A DNA stretch of 64,000 nt from Caenibius sp. WL (GCF_019803445.1 NZ_CP081844.1:2430501-2494500); one strand, 5' to 3'. Numbered from the stretch's first letter, positions 7,705 to 17,402 are shown. Made by a program: numbers and translations. Notes: generated from the sequence alone by a model not told the origin.

Positions 7705-8967
7705 TCAATCGGCCCGCTTCATCACCAGGCTGGCATTGGTGCCGCCGAAGCCGAAGCTGTTGTTGAGCACCGCGCGCACTTCACGCTTCTTTGCGGTGTG
7801 CGGCACGAGATCGACCCCCGCGCAGCTTTCGCTCGGATTGTCGAGATTGAGAGTGGGCGGCACGATCTGGTCGCGCAGGGCGAGAATGCAGAAGATCGTT
7901 TCCACCGCACCCGCACCGCCGAGCAGATGGCCGATGGCCGATTTGGTCGAGCTCATCGAGACATTGCCCATGGCATCGCCGAACAGGCGGCGCACCGCAC
8001 CCAGTTCCAGTTCGTCCCCCAACGGAGTCGAAGTGCCGTGGGCGTTGATGTAGTCGATATCCTTCGGCTCGAGCCCTGCCTTGCGCAGCGCCATTTCCAT
8101 CGAGCGGTATGCGCCCGAACCTTCCGGGTGCGGCGCCGTCACGTGATAGGCATCGCCCGAAAGGCCATAGCCGAGGACTTCGGCGTAGATTTTCGCGCCG
8201 CGCGCCTTGGCGTGTTCATACTCTTCCAGCACGACGACGCCCGCGCCCTCGCCCATCACGAAACCGTCGCGGGCTTCGTCATAAGGGCGGCTGGCCTTTT
8301 CCGGCTGATCGTTGAAATTGGTCGACAGCGCGCGCGCCTGGGCGAACCCGGCAATGCCAATCGGGCAGATCGTGCTTTCCGCACCGCCCGCCAGCATGAT
8401 GTCGGCATCGCCGTCCTTGATCATGCGGGCGGCATCGCCGATCGAATGCGCGCCGGTGGAGCACGCCGTCACCACCGCGTGATTCGGGCCCATCAGGCCG
8501 TATTTGATCGAAACCTGGCCGGAAATGAGATTGATCAGGCGGCCGTGCACGAAGTGCGGCGACACGCGGCCCGGCCCCTTTTCGGCCAGCACCAGCGATT
8601 CCTTTTCGATCCCCGGCAGACCGCCGATGCCCGAACCGATCGAACAGCCCGCACGCAGGCGCGTTGCTTCGTCCATATCCAGCAGCCCGGCGTCTTCGAT
8701 CGCCTGCCCGGCGGCATCGATGCCATAGACGATGAACGGATCGACCTGGCGCTGAATCTTGGGATCGACCCGCCCATCGGCATTGAAGCCATAGGGATGA
8801 TCGGCCGGTTTCACCTCGCACGCGATGCGGCATTTCTGGTTGGACGCATCGAAACGGGTAATCGGGCCTGCCCCGCTCTTGCTGGCCAGGATATTCGCCC
8901 AGGTGGTTTCGACATCGCCCCCCAGCGGGGTGACAAGGCCAAGACCGGTTACGACCACACGGCGCAT
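7705..8967 (-). CDS. fabF: Beta-ketoacyl-ACP synthase II
   Basis: 420 residues, the usual length for FabF. Active-site Cys is in VVTACSTGAHSIGDA, the two catalytic His residues are in INAHGTSTPLGD and KSAIGHLLGGAGA, and the end carries NNSFGFGGTNAS. The enzyme condenses malonyl-ACP with acyl-ACP in fatty acid elongation. Acyl carrier protein is encoded immediately upstream (115 bases) and mltG immediately downstream. The 115-base gap contains a half copy of the sphingomonad GAGCCTGTCGAAG repeat at 9012-9024. Confidence 0.97.
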   Translation of the reverse strand: MRRVVVTGLGLVTPLGGDVETTWANILASKSGAGPITRFDASNQKCRIACEVKPADHPYGFNADGRVDPKIQRQVDPFIVYGIDAAGQAIEDAGLLDMDEATRLRAGCSIGSGIGGLPGIEKESLVLAEKGPGRVSPHFVHGRLINLISGQVSIKYGLMGPNHAVVTACSTGAHSIGDAARMIKDGDADIMLAGGAESTICPIGIAGFAQARALSTNFNDQPEKASRPYDEARDGFVMGEGAGVVVLEEYEHAKARGAKIYAEVLGYGLSGDAYHVTAPHPEGSGAYRSMEMALRKAGLEPKDIDYINAHGTSTPLGDELELGAVRRLFGDAMGNVSMSSTKSAIGHLLGGAGAVETIFCILALRDQIVPPTLNLDNPSESCAGVDLVPHTAKKREVRAVLNNSFGFGGTNASLVMKRAD

Positions 8968-9082
8968 AATCTACTCTCCGTAAAGACCAACAGGCCCAAC
9001 CCTATAGGGTCGAGCCTGTCGAAGCCCCGCCGACTGCCTGAACATTCTGGCCGACAGGCGAGTACGGCGGGAATGCGGGCAA

Positions 9083-9319
9083 TCAGCCCTTGTTGTCGTC
9101 GATGTACTTGATCGCGTCGCCAACGGTGCCGATCTTTTCCGCCGCATCGTCGGGGATTTCGACGCCGAATTCTTCTTCGAAAGCCATCACCAGTTCGACG
9201 ATGTCGAGGCTGTCTGCACCCAGATCGTCGATGAAGCTGGCATCGGGAGCAACCTTGTCGGCCTCCACGCCAAGGTGTTCGACGACAATCTTCTTAACGC
9301 GGTCAGCGGTATCGCTCAT
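9083..9319 (-). CDS. acpP: Acyl carrier protein
   Basis: 78 residues, acidic, with the phosphopantetheine attachment Ser in [15 protein letters not shown]. The start at 9319 ([17 protein letters not shown]) has the ribosome binding site AAGAGGGA; a longer reading from 9385 would add residues not found in ACPs. It carries acyl intermediates for FabF and other fatty acid enzymes, for FabZ encoded at 30053 and for phospholipid acyltransferases. First gene of the acpP-fabF-mltG group. Confidence 0.98.
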   Translation of the reverse strand: MSDTADRVKKIVVEHLGVEADKVAPDASFIDDLGADSLDIVELVMAFEEEFGVEIPDDAAEKIGTVGDAIKYIDDNKG

Positions 9320-9448
9320 GTTATCCCTCTTACGTTGGGAGCTGGAATTGGCATTTGCCCTAAAGAGTGCCGCGCGCGCTGGCAAGGGGATAGCCCTTGC
9401 CGATGTGCAGTTTTCCTATGGCCAATGCGGCGCGCAACAACCGGAATC

Positions 9449-11239
9449 TCAGGCCTGCGGCTTGGGCGGTTCGACGATCCGCATATGCAGTTCGCGAAGC
9501 TGCTTCGGCTCGGCCGGGCTCGGCGCCCCCATCAGCAGGTCTTCGGCGCGCTGGTTCATCGGGAACAGCGTGATTTCACGCAGGTTTACCGCGCCGCACA
9601 ACAGCATCACGATACGATCGACACCGGCGGCCATGCCACCATGCGGCGGGGCGCCGTACTGGAAAGCGCGGTAAAGGCCGCCGAAACGGTCCTCCACGTC
9701 CTGCTGCGACAGGCCGACTTTCTCGAATGCCTTGACCATGAGTTCGGGCGACTGGTTGCGGATCGAACCCGATGCGATTTCATAGCCGTTGCAGACGAGA
9801 TCGTACTGGTAGGCCTTGAGCGTCAGCGGGTCCTGCCCTTCCAGCGCTTCCATGCCGCCCTGCGGCATCGAGAACGGGTTGTGCGCGAAATCGACCTTCT
9901 TGTTGTCCTCGTCCCATTCGTAGAACGGGAAATCGACGATCCAGGCGAGTTCGAACCGGTCGCGGTCGATCAGATCGAGCTGCTCGCCCACCCGAATGCG
10001 TGCCGCCCCGGCCAGCTTGGCGGCCTGTTCTTCCTTGCCTGCGGCGAAGAACACGCCATCGTTCGGGCCAAGGCCGAGCGCAGCGATCAGCGCCGCCGTC
10101 TTTTCCTCGCCGTGGTTCTTGGCGATCGGGCCGCCGGGCACGCCATCCTTGATGTTGATGTAGCCGAGGCCGGAGTAGCCCTCGCCCCGCGCCCAGTTGT
10201 TCATATCGTCGAAGAACTTGCGGCTGCCCGCCCCCGCGCCCGGCGCCGGGATCGCGCGGATCACACCGCCGTTGGCGACGATGCCGGCGAAAATGCCGAA
10301 GCCGGATTCGCCGAAGTGTTCGGTAACATCCTTGATAATCAGCGGGTTGCGGAGGTCCGGCTTGTCCGAGCCATAATCCAGCATCGCCTGGGCATGCGGG
10401 ATACGGCGGAATTCGCCTGCCGGAGTGACCGGCTTACCATCCGCGAACTGGGCGAAAACGCCCTGGATGACCGGCTCCATCGTGTCCCAGATTTCCTCCT
10501 GGGTGACGAAGCTCATTTCCAGGTCGAGCTGGTAGAATTCGCCCGGCAGACGGTCGGCGCGCGGGTCTTCGTCGCGGAAGCAGGGCGCGATCTGGAAGTA
10601 ACGGTCGAAACCGGCGACCATCAGCAACTGCTTGTACTGCTGCGGCGCCTGCGGCAGCGCGTAGAACTTGCCCGCATGGATGCGGCTCGGCACGAGGAAG
10701 TCGCGCGCGCCTTCGGGCGAAGACGCGGTCAGGATCGGAGTCGAATATTCGGTGAAGCCCGCCTCTTCCATGCGGCGACGCATGTTCGCGATGATCTTGG
10801 TGCGCGTGACGATATTGGCATGCAACGTCTCGCGGCGCAGATCGAGGAAGCGGTATTTGAGACGGATATCCTCGGGATACTCCTGCTCCCCGGCCACCGG
10901 CATCGGCAATTCTTCGGCGCGGCTCAGTACTTCGGCGCTGCGGGCGAAGACTTCGATTTCGCCGGTCGGCAGATTCGCGTTCACCGTTGCATCGTTGCGG
11001 GCTTTCACTTCGCCGTCGATAGTGACGACGCTTTCCACGCGCAGGCCATCCAGAATAGCCAGTGCCGGGCTATCCTCGTCCGCCACGATCTGGGTGATGC
11101 CGTAGTGATCGCGCAGGTCGACGAACAGCACGCCGCCGTGATCGCGCTTGCGATGAACCCAGCCCGAAAGGCGGACAGTCTGGCCCACCTGCGCCTTGGT
11201 CAAGGCACCGCAGGTGTGGGAACGATAAGGATGCGACAT
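9449..11239 (-). CDS. aspS: Aspartyl-tRNA synthetase, probably non-discriminating (Asp/Asn)
   Basis: 596 residues in the bacterial class IIb layout: OB-fold anticodon domain ([19 protein letters not shown]), motif 2 [10 protein letters not shown], the GAD insertion domain, and motif 3 [13 protein letters not shown]. The start [11 protein letters not shown] at 11239 is the normal bacterial one. The anticodon domain carries DHGG where discriminating enzymes such as that of E. coli carry DLGS; the His and Gly are the residues known from Pseudomonas-type enzymes that also charge tRNA-Asn. That would require GatCAB amidotransferase elsewhere, common in alphaproteobacteria. Divergent from rnd with 126 bases between. 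Confidence 0.96.
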   Translation of the reverse strand: MSHPYRSHTCGALTKAQVGQTVRLSGWVHRKRDHGGVLFVDLRDHYGITQIVADEDSPALAILDGLRVESVVTIDGEVKARNDATVNANLPTGEIEVFARSAEVLSRAEELPMPVAGEQEYPEDIRLKYRFLDLRRETLHANIVTRTKIIANMRRRMEEAGFTEYSTPILTASSPEGARDFLVPSRIHAGKFYALPQAPQQYKQLLMVAGFDRYFQIAPCFRDEDPRADRLPGEFYQLDLEMSFVTQEEIWDTMEPVIQGVFAQFADGKPVTPAGEFRRIPHAQAMLDYGSDKPDLRNPLIIKDVTEHFGESGFGIFAGIVANGGVIRAIPAPGAGAGSRKFFDDMNNWARGEGYSGLGYINIKDGVPGGPIAKNHGEEKTAALIAALGLGPNDGVFFAAGKEEQAAKLAGAARIRVGEQLDLIDRDRFELAWIVDFPFYEWDEDNKKVDFAHNPFSMPQGGMEALEGQDPLTLKAYQYDLVCNGYEIASGSIRNQSPELMVKAFEKVGLSQQDVEDRFGGLYRAFQYGAPPHGGMAAGVDRIVMLLCGAVNLREITLFPMNQRAEDLLMGAPSPAEPKQLRELHMRIVEPPKPQA

Positions 11240-11365
11240 CGAAACTCTTTCCAATTGGCCTGCAATCGGGCAGGGGGAAAGCGGCGCTAACAGGGTAACA
11301 CGGCGATTTTGTCAACCCGCGCCGGGTGGCCAGGCCATCCTTGACCATAAACAGAAACGAACAGA

Positions 11366-12559
11366 ATGAAGATACATAAGCTTATTACCAAGACTGAAGA
11401 TCTTGCCGATCTGTGCACCCGGCTCGCCGAGTCGGAATTCGTCACCGTCGATACCGAATTCATGCGCGAGAACACCTACTGGCCGGAACTGTGCCTGGTG
11501 CAGATCGCCAATGAGAAGGAAGCCGCCGCGATCGATCCACTGGCGAGCGGGCTCGACCTTTCCCCACTGCTCGACCTGCTGACGGACAACGAAGACGTTC
11601 TGAAAGTCTTCCATGCCGGGGGGCAGGATGTGGAAATCATCTACAATCTCACCGGCAGGACCCCTCACCCCATTTTCGATACGCAGATCGCGATGATGGC
11701 GATCAGCCAGTCGGAGCAGATCGGCTATGCCAATCTCGTCGAAAGCTGGCTCGGCCTGACGATCGACAAGGGCGCGCGTTTCACCGACTGGTCGCGCCGC
11801 CCGCTGACCGAACGGCAGATCGAATATGCCATTGGCGACGTGACCCATCTGGCGAAAATTTTCCCCAAGATGCTCAAGCGCCTGATCAAGACCGGGCGCG
11901 GCGAATGGCTCGATATCGAAATGGAATCGCTCGCCGATCCGGAAAACTATCGCAACGATCCGACCCGCGCCTGGCGCAAGATTCGCCCCCCCAGCCGCAA
12001 TCCCCAGGTGCTCGGCCGGTTGAAAGCGCTGGCGGCATGGCGCGAACTCGAAGCGCAGGACAAAGATATCCCGCGCGGGCGGATCATGCGCGATGAAACA
12101 CTGGCCGATCTGGCCAGCAATCCGCCCGCCAAGCAGGGCGAACTCGCCAAAGTGCGCGGCCTGTCTCAGGCATGGTCCGACAACGAGATCGGCAAGCGCC
12201 TGATGCGCACTCTGCGCGATGCCGAACCGCTCCCGCCCGAGGAAATGCCCGCCAAGACCCCGCGCGGGGCCCCGCTGGGCAAGGAAGGCGCACTGGTGGC
12301 CGATCTGCTTAAGCTTCTGCTCAAGATCCGGTCGCGCGAAATCGATGTCGCCGCGCGCCTGTTGACCCGCAGCGACGAACTGGAAGCGCTGGCGTCCGGC
12401 GTGCGCAAGCTGGCGGTGCTGGAAGGCTGGCGCTACGACATGTTCGGCCGCGATGCGCTGGAACTGGTCGAAGGGCGGCTGGCTTTCGCGGTACTCGACG
12501 GCAAGCTCAAGATGACCCATATCGACGAGATGACGGAAAGCATGGTCGGGACCGCATGA
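11366..12559 (+). CDS. rnd: Ribonuclease D
   Basis: 397 residues. The DEDDy 3'-5' exonuclease domain fills the first half: ExoI FVTVDTEFMRE, ExoII with the LKVFHAGGQDVEII stretch, ExoIII YAIGDVTHL holding the Tyr and Asp. An HRDC domain follows around residues 210-290 (RLKALAAWRELEAQ). RNase D trims the 3' ends of tRNA precursors and other stable RNAs. Its TGA overlaps the ATG of oxyR (ATGA), so the two are probably co-translated. Confidence 0.95.
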   Translation: MKIHKLITKTEDLADLCTRLAESEFVTVDTEFMRENTYWPELCLVQIANEKEAAAIDPLASGLDLSPLLDLLTDNEDVLKVFHAGGQDVEIIYNLTGRTPHPIFDTQIAMMAISQSEQIGYANLVESWLGLTIDKGARFTDWSRRPLTERQIEYAIGDVTHLAKIFPKMLKRLIKTGRGEWLDIEMESLADPENYRNDPTRAWRKIRPPSRNPQVLGRLKALAAWRELEAQDKDIPRGRIMRDETLADLASNPPAKQGELAKVRGLSQAWSDNEIGKRLMRTLRDAEPLPPEEMPAKTPRGAPLGKEGALVADLLKLLLKIRSREIDVAARLLTRSDELEALASGVRKLAVLEGWRYDMFGRDALELVEGRLAFAVLDGKLKMTHIDEMTESMVGTA

Positions 12560-13452
12560 GCACCTATCTGCCGACGCTCAAGCAGTTGCAATATCTCGTT
12601 GCCCTGCATGAGCATGGCCATTTCGGCCGGGCGGCAGACAGTTGTTTCGTATCCCAGTCGACACTTTCGGCCGGCCTGCGCGAACTCGAATCGCTGCTTG
12701 GCGTCACTCTCGTCGAACGCAGCCGCCGCGTCGTGCGCTTCACGCCGCTCGGCAATGCCGTGGTCGAAAAGGCCCACCGTCTGCTGCGCGAGGCGGAAGA
12801 ACTCTCCGAACTCGTCCAGTCGGCGGGCAAGCCGCTTTCCGGCGAGCTGCGGATGAGCGTGATCCCCACGATCGCGCCTTTCCTCCTGCCCCGCATTCTG
12901 CCCCGCCTGCGCAAGGACAAACCGCAACTCAAGCTGTTCCTGCGCGAGGAAACCAGCGCGGACGCCATCGAATCGCTGCACCATGGCCGGGCCGATTGCG
13001 TGCTGCTCGCTCTGCCTTTTGCCACCGGCGATGTGGAAAGCGCGAAAATCGGCGACGATCCGCTCTATGTGGCGTTTCCCAAGGGCGATCCGCGCGATCC
13101 ACCCGCGGAAGTGCCGCCTTCGATGATCGATGAAGGCCGCCTGCTGCTGCTGGAAGACGGGCACTGTCTGAAGGAGCACGCCCTCGCCGCGTGCAATCGC
13201 CCCGAACTGCGCGCCAGCGCCACGATGATCGGCACCAGCCTGCACACGCTGGTGCAGATGGTCGATAACGGCCTCGGCCTGACCATCGTGCCGAAAATGG
13301 CGCTCGACGCGGGCATTCTGACCGGCACTGATGTGGTCGCAAGGCCGCTCAAATCCAGGAATGCCACGCGCGAAATCGCGCTGGTCTGGCGCAAGAATTC
13401 ACCGCGTGGCGACGAATTCCGGATGCTGGCCGAAGAACTGAAGGATCATTGA
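12556..13452 (+). CDS. oxyR: LysR-type peroxide sensor OxyR
   Basis: 298 residues: N-terminal winged helix (LKQLQYLVALHEHGHFGRAA ... STLSAGLRELE) and a LysR substrate-binding domain. Two cysteines sit in LLEDGHCLKEHALAACN at residues 204 and 213, nine apart, exactly like the redox pair C199/C208 of E. coli OxyR, so this is OxyR rather than a generic LysR regulator. Oxidation to a disulfide switches promoter binding to activate catalase and peroxidase genes. The ATG overlaps the rnd stop. No catalase or ahp gene is in the window, so it is not next to its usual targets. Confidence 0.92.
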   Translation: MSTYLPTLKQLQYLVALHEHGHFGRAADSCFVSQSTLSAGLRELESLLGVTLVERSRRVVRFTPLGNAVVEKAHRLLREAEELSELVQSAGKPLSGELRMSVIPTIAPFLLPRILPRLRKDKPQLKLFLREETSADAIESLHHGRADCVLLALPFATGDVESAKIGDDPLYVAFPKGDPRDPPAEVPPSMIDEGRLLLLEDGHCLKEHALAACNRPELRASATMIGTSLHTLVQMVDNGLGLTIVPKMALDAGILTGTDVVARPLKSRNATREIALVWRKNSPRGDEFRMLAEELKDH

Positions 13453-13464
13453 GCCGACCCGCGT

Positions 13465-14061
13465 TCAATCCATGTGTTTGAGGCCGATCCGCAGATAATC
13501 CCAGCCGGTGATCAACGTCAGAATGGCGGCGGCCCACAGAGTCGTCAGCCCCACGGTATGCGGAACATTGGCCACGATAGTGCCCAGCACGACATTCCAT
13601 TCGGGCAAGGCCCCGCCGAGAATCAACGCCCCCAGCGCGACAAGCTGAAACGTGGTTTTCCATTTGGCCAGCTTGCTGACGGGCACCGAGACTTGCAGGC
13701 CGCCGAGAAATTCCCGCAGCCCCGACACGGCGATTTCGCGGATCAGGATGATAAGCCCGGCAATCACGTGCATGTCGCCGACATAGGGCCCGCGCAGGAT
13801 GCCCTGTGCCGTCAACACGAGGATAACCGCCGCCACCATGATCTTGTCGGCAATGGGATCGAGAAACACCCCGAGCCGGGATACCGCACCGCTGGACCGG
13901 GCGAGCAGGCCGTCGAAATAGTCGGTGATCGCCATCAGGCAATAAAGCGCGAAAGCAAGGCCATAGCCGATGCGCCATGTCGGCCACCACAGCAGGAAAG
14001 CCAGCAAAGGCACGGCCAGAATACGCGAAAGTGTAAGAATATTCGGTAGAGTGAGCATCAA
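13465..14061 (-). CDS. pgsA: CDP-diacylglycerol-glycerol-3-phosphate 3-phosphatidyltransferase
   Basis: 198 residues with four to five membrane helices and the CDP-alcohol phosphotransferase signature D-x2-DG-x2-AR-x8-G-x3-D-x3-D, seen as DYFDGLLARSS then GVFLDPIADK. The enzyme makes phosphatidylglycerol phosphate from CDP-diacylglycerol at the inner membrane. The opening MLTLPNILTLSRI is typical of PgsA; a double ATG leaves a one-codon choice of start. Convergent with oxyR (12 bases apart) and divergent from the LplT-like gene. Confidence 0.95.
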   Translation of the reverse strand: MMLTLPNILTLSRILAVPLLAFLLWWPTWRIGYGLAFALYCLMAITDYFDGLLARSSGAVSRLGVFLDPIADKIMVAAVILVLTAQGILRGPYVGDMHVIAGLIILIREIAVSGLREFLGGLQVSVPVSKLAKWKTTFQLVALGALILGGALPEWNVVLGTIVANVPHTVGLTTLWAAAILTLITGWDYLRIGLKHMD

Positions 14062-14170
14062 TCCGCGGTTCTCTAGTCCGTGCTTTCGTGCAAAAGCGCC
14101 CGAACCCCCTTGTCCATCCCGGCCACGGCGTTAGGCTTTCACACGAGCGAGAGGCATCTGGCAAGCATTC

Positions 14171-15493
14171 ATGACAACATCGACGCATCTTCTGCGCCGG
14201 CGGCGCTTCCTTCCGCTGTTCGTGACTCAACTTCTCAATGCCTTCAACGACAATCTGTACAAGAACGCGATGGTGCTGTTCGTCGTCTACAGCGTCTACA
14301 ATTCGGAGGCCGAGGAAGCGAAGTTCAGCGCAATCGCATCCGGGGTGTTCATCCTGCCCTTCTTCGTCCTCTCCGCCCTGTCGGGGCAACTGGCGGACAT
14401 GCGCGACAAGGCCCGCATCATCCGCATTATCAAGGCCTGCGAAATCCCGATCATGATCTGCGGTGCGGCCGGTCTGCTGCTGGCATGGAAAGGGATCATG
14501 GTCAGCATGCTGGCCATCCCCCTGATGCTTCTGGCCCTGTTCGCGATGGGCGTTCATTCGACTTTCTTCGGCCCGATCAAATACGCCATCCTGCCGCAAC
14601 ATCTGAAAAAGGAAGAAGTTCTCGCCGGCACCGGCATGGTGGAAGCCGGGACCTATATCGCGGTTCTCACCGGCACGATTCTCGCGGGCTGGATTCCGGT
14701 CGAATGGGCAGCGGGCGCCGTGGTCATCACCGCGATGATCGGCTACGCCACCAGCCGTTCCGTCCCCCCTGCCCCGCCGATGATCGAACCGCAGCCGCTC
14801 GATCACCATGTCTTGCGCGCCTCGGTCGCGCTGGTGCGCAACACGATGCATGAACGCTGCGTGTTCTATGCGATTCTGGCGATCAGCTTTTTCTGGACCA
14901 TCGGCGCGGTGCTGTTCATCCAGTTCCCGCCGCTGGCCAAGAACGTGCTGATGGCCAGCAAGGAAGTGGCCAGCCTGTTCCTGGTGATCTTCTCCGTCGG
15001 TGTGGCGGTCGGCTCGATGTCGATCAATGCCCTGCTCAAAGGCAACGTCTCGGCGCGTTATGCCCCGGCTTCGATCCTTGTCATGGCGCTGTTCGTGGTG
15101 GCCTTCCATCTCGTCTGCCAAGCCTGGGATGTCGACACCGGCGGGGCGCTGCTCGACGTGGGCGATTTCGTCCGCGAACCGCTTGCCATACCGTTGCTGC
15201 TGACGCTGCTGGGCATCGCTTTTTCGGGCGGCATGTTCGTGGTTCCGCTCTATGCCTTCCTCACCACCCGCGTCGATCCGTCGCAGGCCGCGCGGACGAT
15301 CGCCGCCAACAACATCGTCAATTCGGGGGCGATGGTCGGCGGTTCCCTGCTGGCGGTCTCACTCAGCGCCATCGGCGTGGCGATTGCCGACCAGTTGCTG
15401 CTGAGCGCGGCGATGTGCGGCGTTTCCGCCTGGCTGGGGTACAGGCTCTACAAGGCCGAACGCGAAACCGCCTGCCCCGGCACGGTGCATTGA
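14171..15493 (+). CDS. MFS transporter, LplT-like (lysophospholipid)
   Basis: 440 residues with about 12 transmembrane helices. The opening FVTQLLNAFNDNLYKNAMVL is characteristic of the MFS group that is fused or linked to acyl-ACP synthetase/acyltransferases (LplT/Aas, which flips lysophospholipids into the inner leaflet for re-acylation). Another group marker is the FGPIKYAILP stretch near residue 140. Here the transporter stands alone without an Aas domain. Substrate is inferred from family only. Confidence 0.85.
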   Translation: MTTSTHLLRRRRFLPLFVTQLLNAFNDNLYKNAMVLFVVYSVYNSEAEEAKFSAIASGVFILPFFVLSALSGQLADMRDKARIIRIIKACEIPIMICGAAGLLLAWKGIMVSMLAIPLMLLALFAMGVHSTFFGPIKYAILPQHLKKEEVLAGTGMVEAGTYIAVLTGTILAGWIPVEWAAGAVVITAMIGYATSRSVPPAPPMIEPQPLDHHVLRASVALVRNTMHERCVFYAILAISFFWTIGAVLFIQFPPLAKNVLMASKEVASLFLVIFSVGVAVGSMSINALLKGNVSARYAPASILVMALFVVAFHLVCQAWDVDTGGALLDVGDFVREPLAIPLLLTLLGIAFSGGMFVVPLYAFLTTRVDPSQAARTIAANNIVNSGAMVGGSLLAVSLSAIGVAIADQLLLSAAMCGVSAWLGYRLYKAERETACPGTVH

Positions 15494-15524
15494 ACCGTGC
15501 CGGAGGCCCGCGCCGAAGCGCCGG

Positions 15525-15725
15525 TCACAGGGTGAAAATGAGAACCGCCAGAAACGTGGCGCAATAGGTCACTGCGATATCGCGCAAATCCTGCCCACTA
15601 AGGCCCCACCAAAGCGGCTCCCCCGCTGCGACGGCGACAAGCCCGCTCTGCGGAATGCATAGCGCCCTGCTGACGCCAGCGGCATTTGACCGGGGTTGTC
15701 CGAAAGTGATCCGGGCGTGATTCAT
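15525..15725 (-). CDS. Possible small membrane protein of unknown function
   Basis: 66 residues if real. The N-terminal half is unremarkable; the C-terminal half is DLRDIAVTYCATFLAVLIFT, one hydrophobic segment reaching the very end. There is no clear ribosome binding site. A CtrA-like element (TTAA-N7-CTAAC, plus strand 15735-15750) lies just upstream. It sits alone between two plus- and minus-strand genes, and a shorter version with a later start is possible. No family recognised. Confidence 0.4.
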   Translation of the reverse strand: MNHARITFGQPRSNAAGVSRALCIPQSGLVAVAAGEPLWWGLSGQDLRDIAVTYCATFLAVLIFTL

Positions 15726-15848
15726 GCCCCGATCTTAACTTCCTGCTAACCATGGGGAAGAGGCATGACCGCGCCCGTTTCCCATGACTGTTGCAGTTTG
15801 GAACAGCGGGCGGTGCAACTCCGGTTTCAGAAACCGTCGCCGCGCCGG

Positions 15849-16262
15849 TTATTCGCCCGCCATCGCGAGAATCTTGCGCCATTCCTCCGGCTTGATTTCC
15901 GCAACCGACAGGCGCGACAGCCGCACCAGTTCGATATCCGCCAGTTCCGGATTTTCCTTGATCGCCTTGAGCGTGACCGGATGCGCAAGCTTGCGCACCG
16001 GCTTCACTTTGACCGCCGCCCATTTGCCCTCGGGGTCCGTCGGATCGGTGATGCCCGTCACGCTGATGGTGACGATTCCGACGATCTCCTTGCCGATATT
16101 GGAATGATAGAAAAACGCCTGATCACCCACTTTCATGGCGCGCATATTGTTGGCCGCGCGATGATTGCGCACACCATCCCAGGTCCCCTCACCCTCGGCG
16201 ACAAGATCATCCCAGCTATAGGCGTCGGGTTCGGACTTCATCAGCCAGTAGCTTTTGCTCAT
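15849..16262 (-). CDS. EVE domain protein
   Basis: 137 residues forming one EVE (PUA-like) domain. Recognisable blocks are YWLMKSEPDAYSWDDL, TWDGVRNHRAANNMRAM, GDQAFFYHSN, and the closing LSVAEIKPEEWRKIL. EVE proteins bind modified bases in DNA or RNA; their role in bacteria is not settled, and some occur with restriction systems. The start at 16262 gives the standard family N-terminus (MSKSYWLMKSEP); a longer frame from 16349 would only add an Ala/His-rich run. Divergent from the oxygenase at 16406. Confidence 0.9.
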   Translation of the reverse strand: MSKSYWLMKSEPDAYSWDDLVAEGEGTWDGVRNHRAANNMRAMKVGDQAFFYHSNIGKEIVGIVTISVTGITDPTDPEGKWAAVKVKPVRKLAHPVTLKAIKENPELADIELVRLSRLSVAEIKPEEWRKILAMAGE

Positions 16263-16330
16263 ACATGCTCCGGTTTCGCATCCGGCAGGCCGCGCGGCTT
16301 GCCCGTGGTGGTGTGATCGCAATGCCCCAT

Positions 16331-16364
16331 GCGGAAAACCGGTTTCCACTTTTCCGCACGACGC
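16331..16364 (+). repeat. Dispersed repeat, CCGGTTTCCACTTTT family
   Basis: The sequence GCGGAAAACCGGTTTCCACT followed by TTTCCGCACGACGC matches, with few changes, two copies at 62570 and 62630 and a worn copy at 44470. The ends GCGGAAAA and TTTTCCGC are inverted, so it can form a hairpin. It lies about 40 bases before the oxygenase gene. Confidence 0.7.
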
Positions 16365-16405
16365 TTAAACCCCGCGCCTTAACCGCAAATGGCCCCTATC
16401 TCCAC

Positions 16406-17344
16406 ATGACGCTTGAAACTCTCCCCATTCTCTCGCTCGCGGATGACGAGCATGCGTTTGCCGCCCGGATCGGCGAAAGCTTCGAACGGTACGGGTTCGC
16501 CATGGTGCGCGATCACGGGTTGGATGCCGGCATCGTCGCGAAAGGTTGGGGCCTGACTCGCGCCTTCTTCGCCCTGCCCGAGGAAACCAAGCGCCGCTAT
16601 CACATCCCCGGCAATGCAGGAGCGCGCGGATACACGCCTTTCGGCCGGGAAACCGCCAAAGGCGAAACCATGGGCGATCTCAAGGAGTTCTGGCACGTCG
16701 GGCGCGACCTGCCCGTGGGGCATCCGCTGCTGACACCTTCCATGCCCGCCAATATCTGGCCCGATCAGCCGGAGGATTTCGCACCGTGCATGCGCGCCCT
16801 GTTCGATGAGATGGACCGCATCGGGCGCACGATCCTGTCACGGATCGCCATTTATCTGGGCCTCGCATCGGACTGGTTCGACGATGTGGTGGCGATGGGC
16901 AATTCGGTTCTGCGCCTGCTTCATTACCCGCCGGTGCCCGCATCGGGGCAAGGCGCGGTGCGTGCGGCGGCGCATGGCGACATCAATCTCATCACGCTGC
17001 TGCTGGGGGCGGAGGAATCAGGGCTCGAACTGCTGGATCGCAGCGGGCGCTGGCTGCCGGTTGCCCCGCCACCGGGCGCGCTGGTGGTCAATGTCGGCGA
17101 TATGCTGGAACGGCTGACCAACCATAGGCTGCCCTCCACCATTCACCGGGTGTGCAACCCTTCGGGCCCGGCGGCGGAGCGCAGCCGGTATTCGATGCCG
17201 TTTTTCCTCCACCCGCGCAGCGATTTCATGATCGCCACGCTGCCGCAATGCATCAGCCGCGAACAGCCCGATTGCTACCCAGAACCGATCACGGCAGACG
17301 CTTTCCTCCAGCAGCGGCTACAGGAAATCGGGTTGAAATCGTGA
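16406..17344 (+). CDS. 2OG-Fe(II) dioxygenase, isopenicillin N synthase family
   Basis: 312 residues with the N-terminal DIOX_N region (YGFAMVRDHGLD) and a 2OG-FeII_Oxy core. The iron facial triad is visible as H-x-D in AAHGDINLITLL and the distal His in STIHRV; the co-substrate Arg pair appears as RSRYSMPFF (R-x-S). Family members oxidise small molecules with 2-oxoglutarate or oxygen; the substrate is not evident. The ATG at 16406 gives the normal start MTLETLPILSL; the frame is open back to 16265 but that part carries the repeat at 16331 and should not be coding. Confidence 0.88.
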   Translation: MTLETLPILSLADDEHAFAARIGESFERYGFAMVRDHGLDAGIVAKGWGLTRAFFALPEETKRRYHIPGNAGARGYTPFGRETAKGETMGDLKEFWHVGRDLPVGHPLLTPSMPANIWPDQPEDFAPCMRALFDEMDRIGRTILSRIAIYLGLASDWFDDVVAMGNSVLRLLHYPPVPASGQGAVRAAAHGDINLITLLLGAEESGLELLDRSGRWLPVAPPPGALVVNVGDMLERLTNHRLPSTIHRVCNPSGPAAERSRYSMPFFLHPRSDFMIATLPQCISREQPDCYPEPITADAFLQQRLQEIGLKS

Positions 17345-17402
17345 ACGCCAGCCAAGCGGGCCACTGGACGTAGCGCCTGTCAGCGCATAGATGCGCACGG
17401 CT

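Noticed and set aside
9275-11290. Long plus-strand open frame opposite aspS
   Set aside because: Fully antisense to a clearly conserved aspS; its His/Arg/Asp-rich translation has no domain signature.
13349-15121. 590-codon minus-strand frame across pgsA and the transporter gene
   Set aside because: It crosses two recognised genes in the wrong frame, with repeated His/Asp/Arg residues typical of antisense translation.
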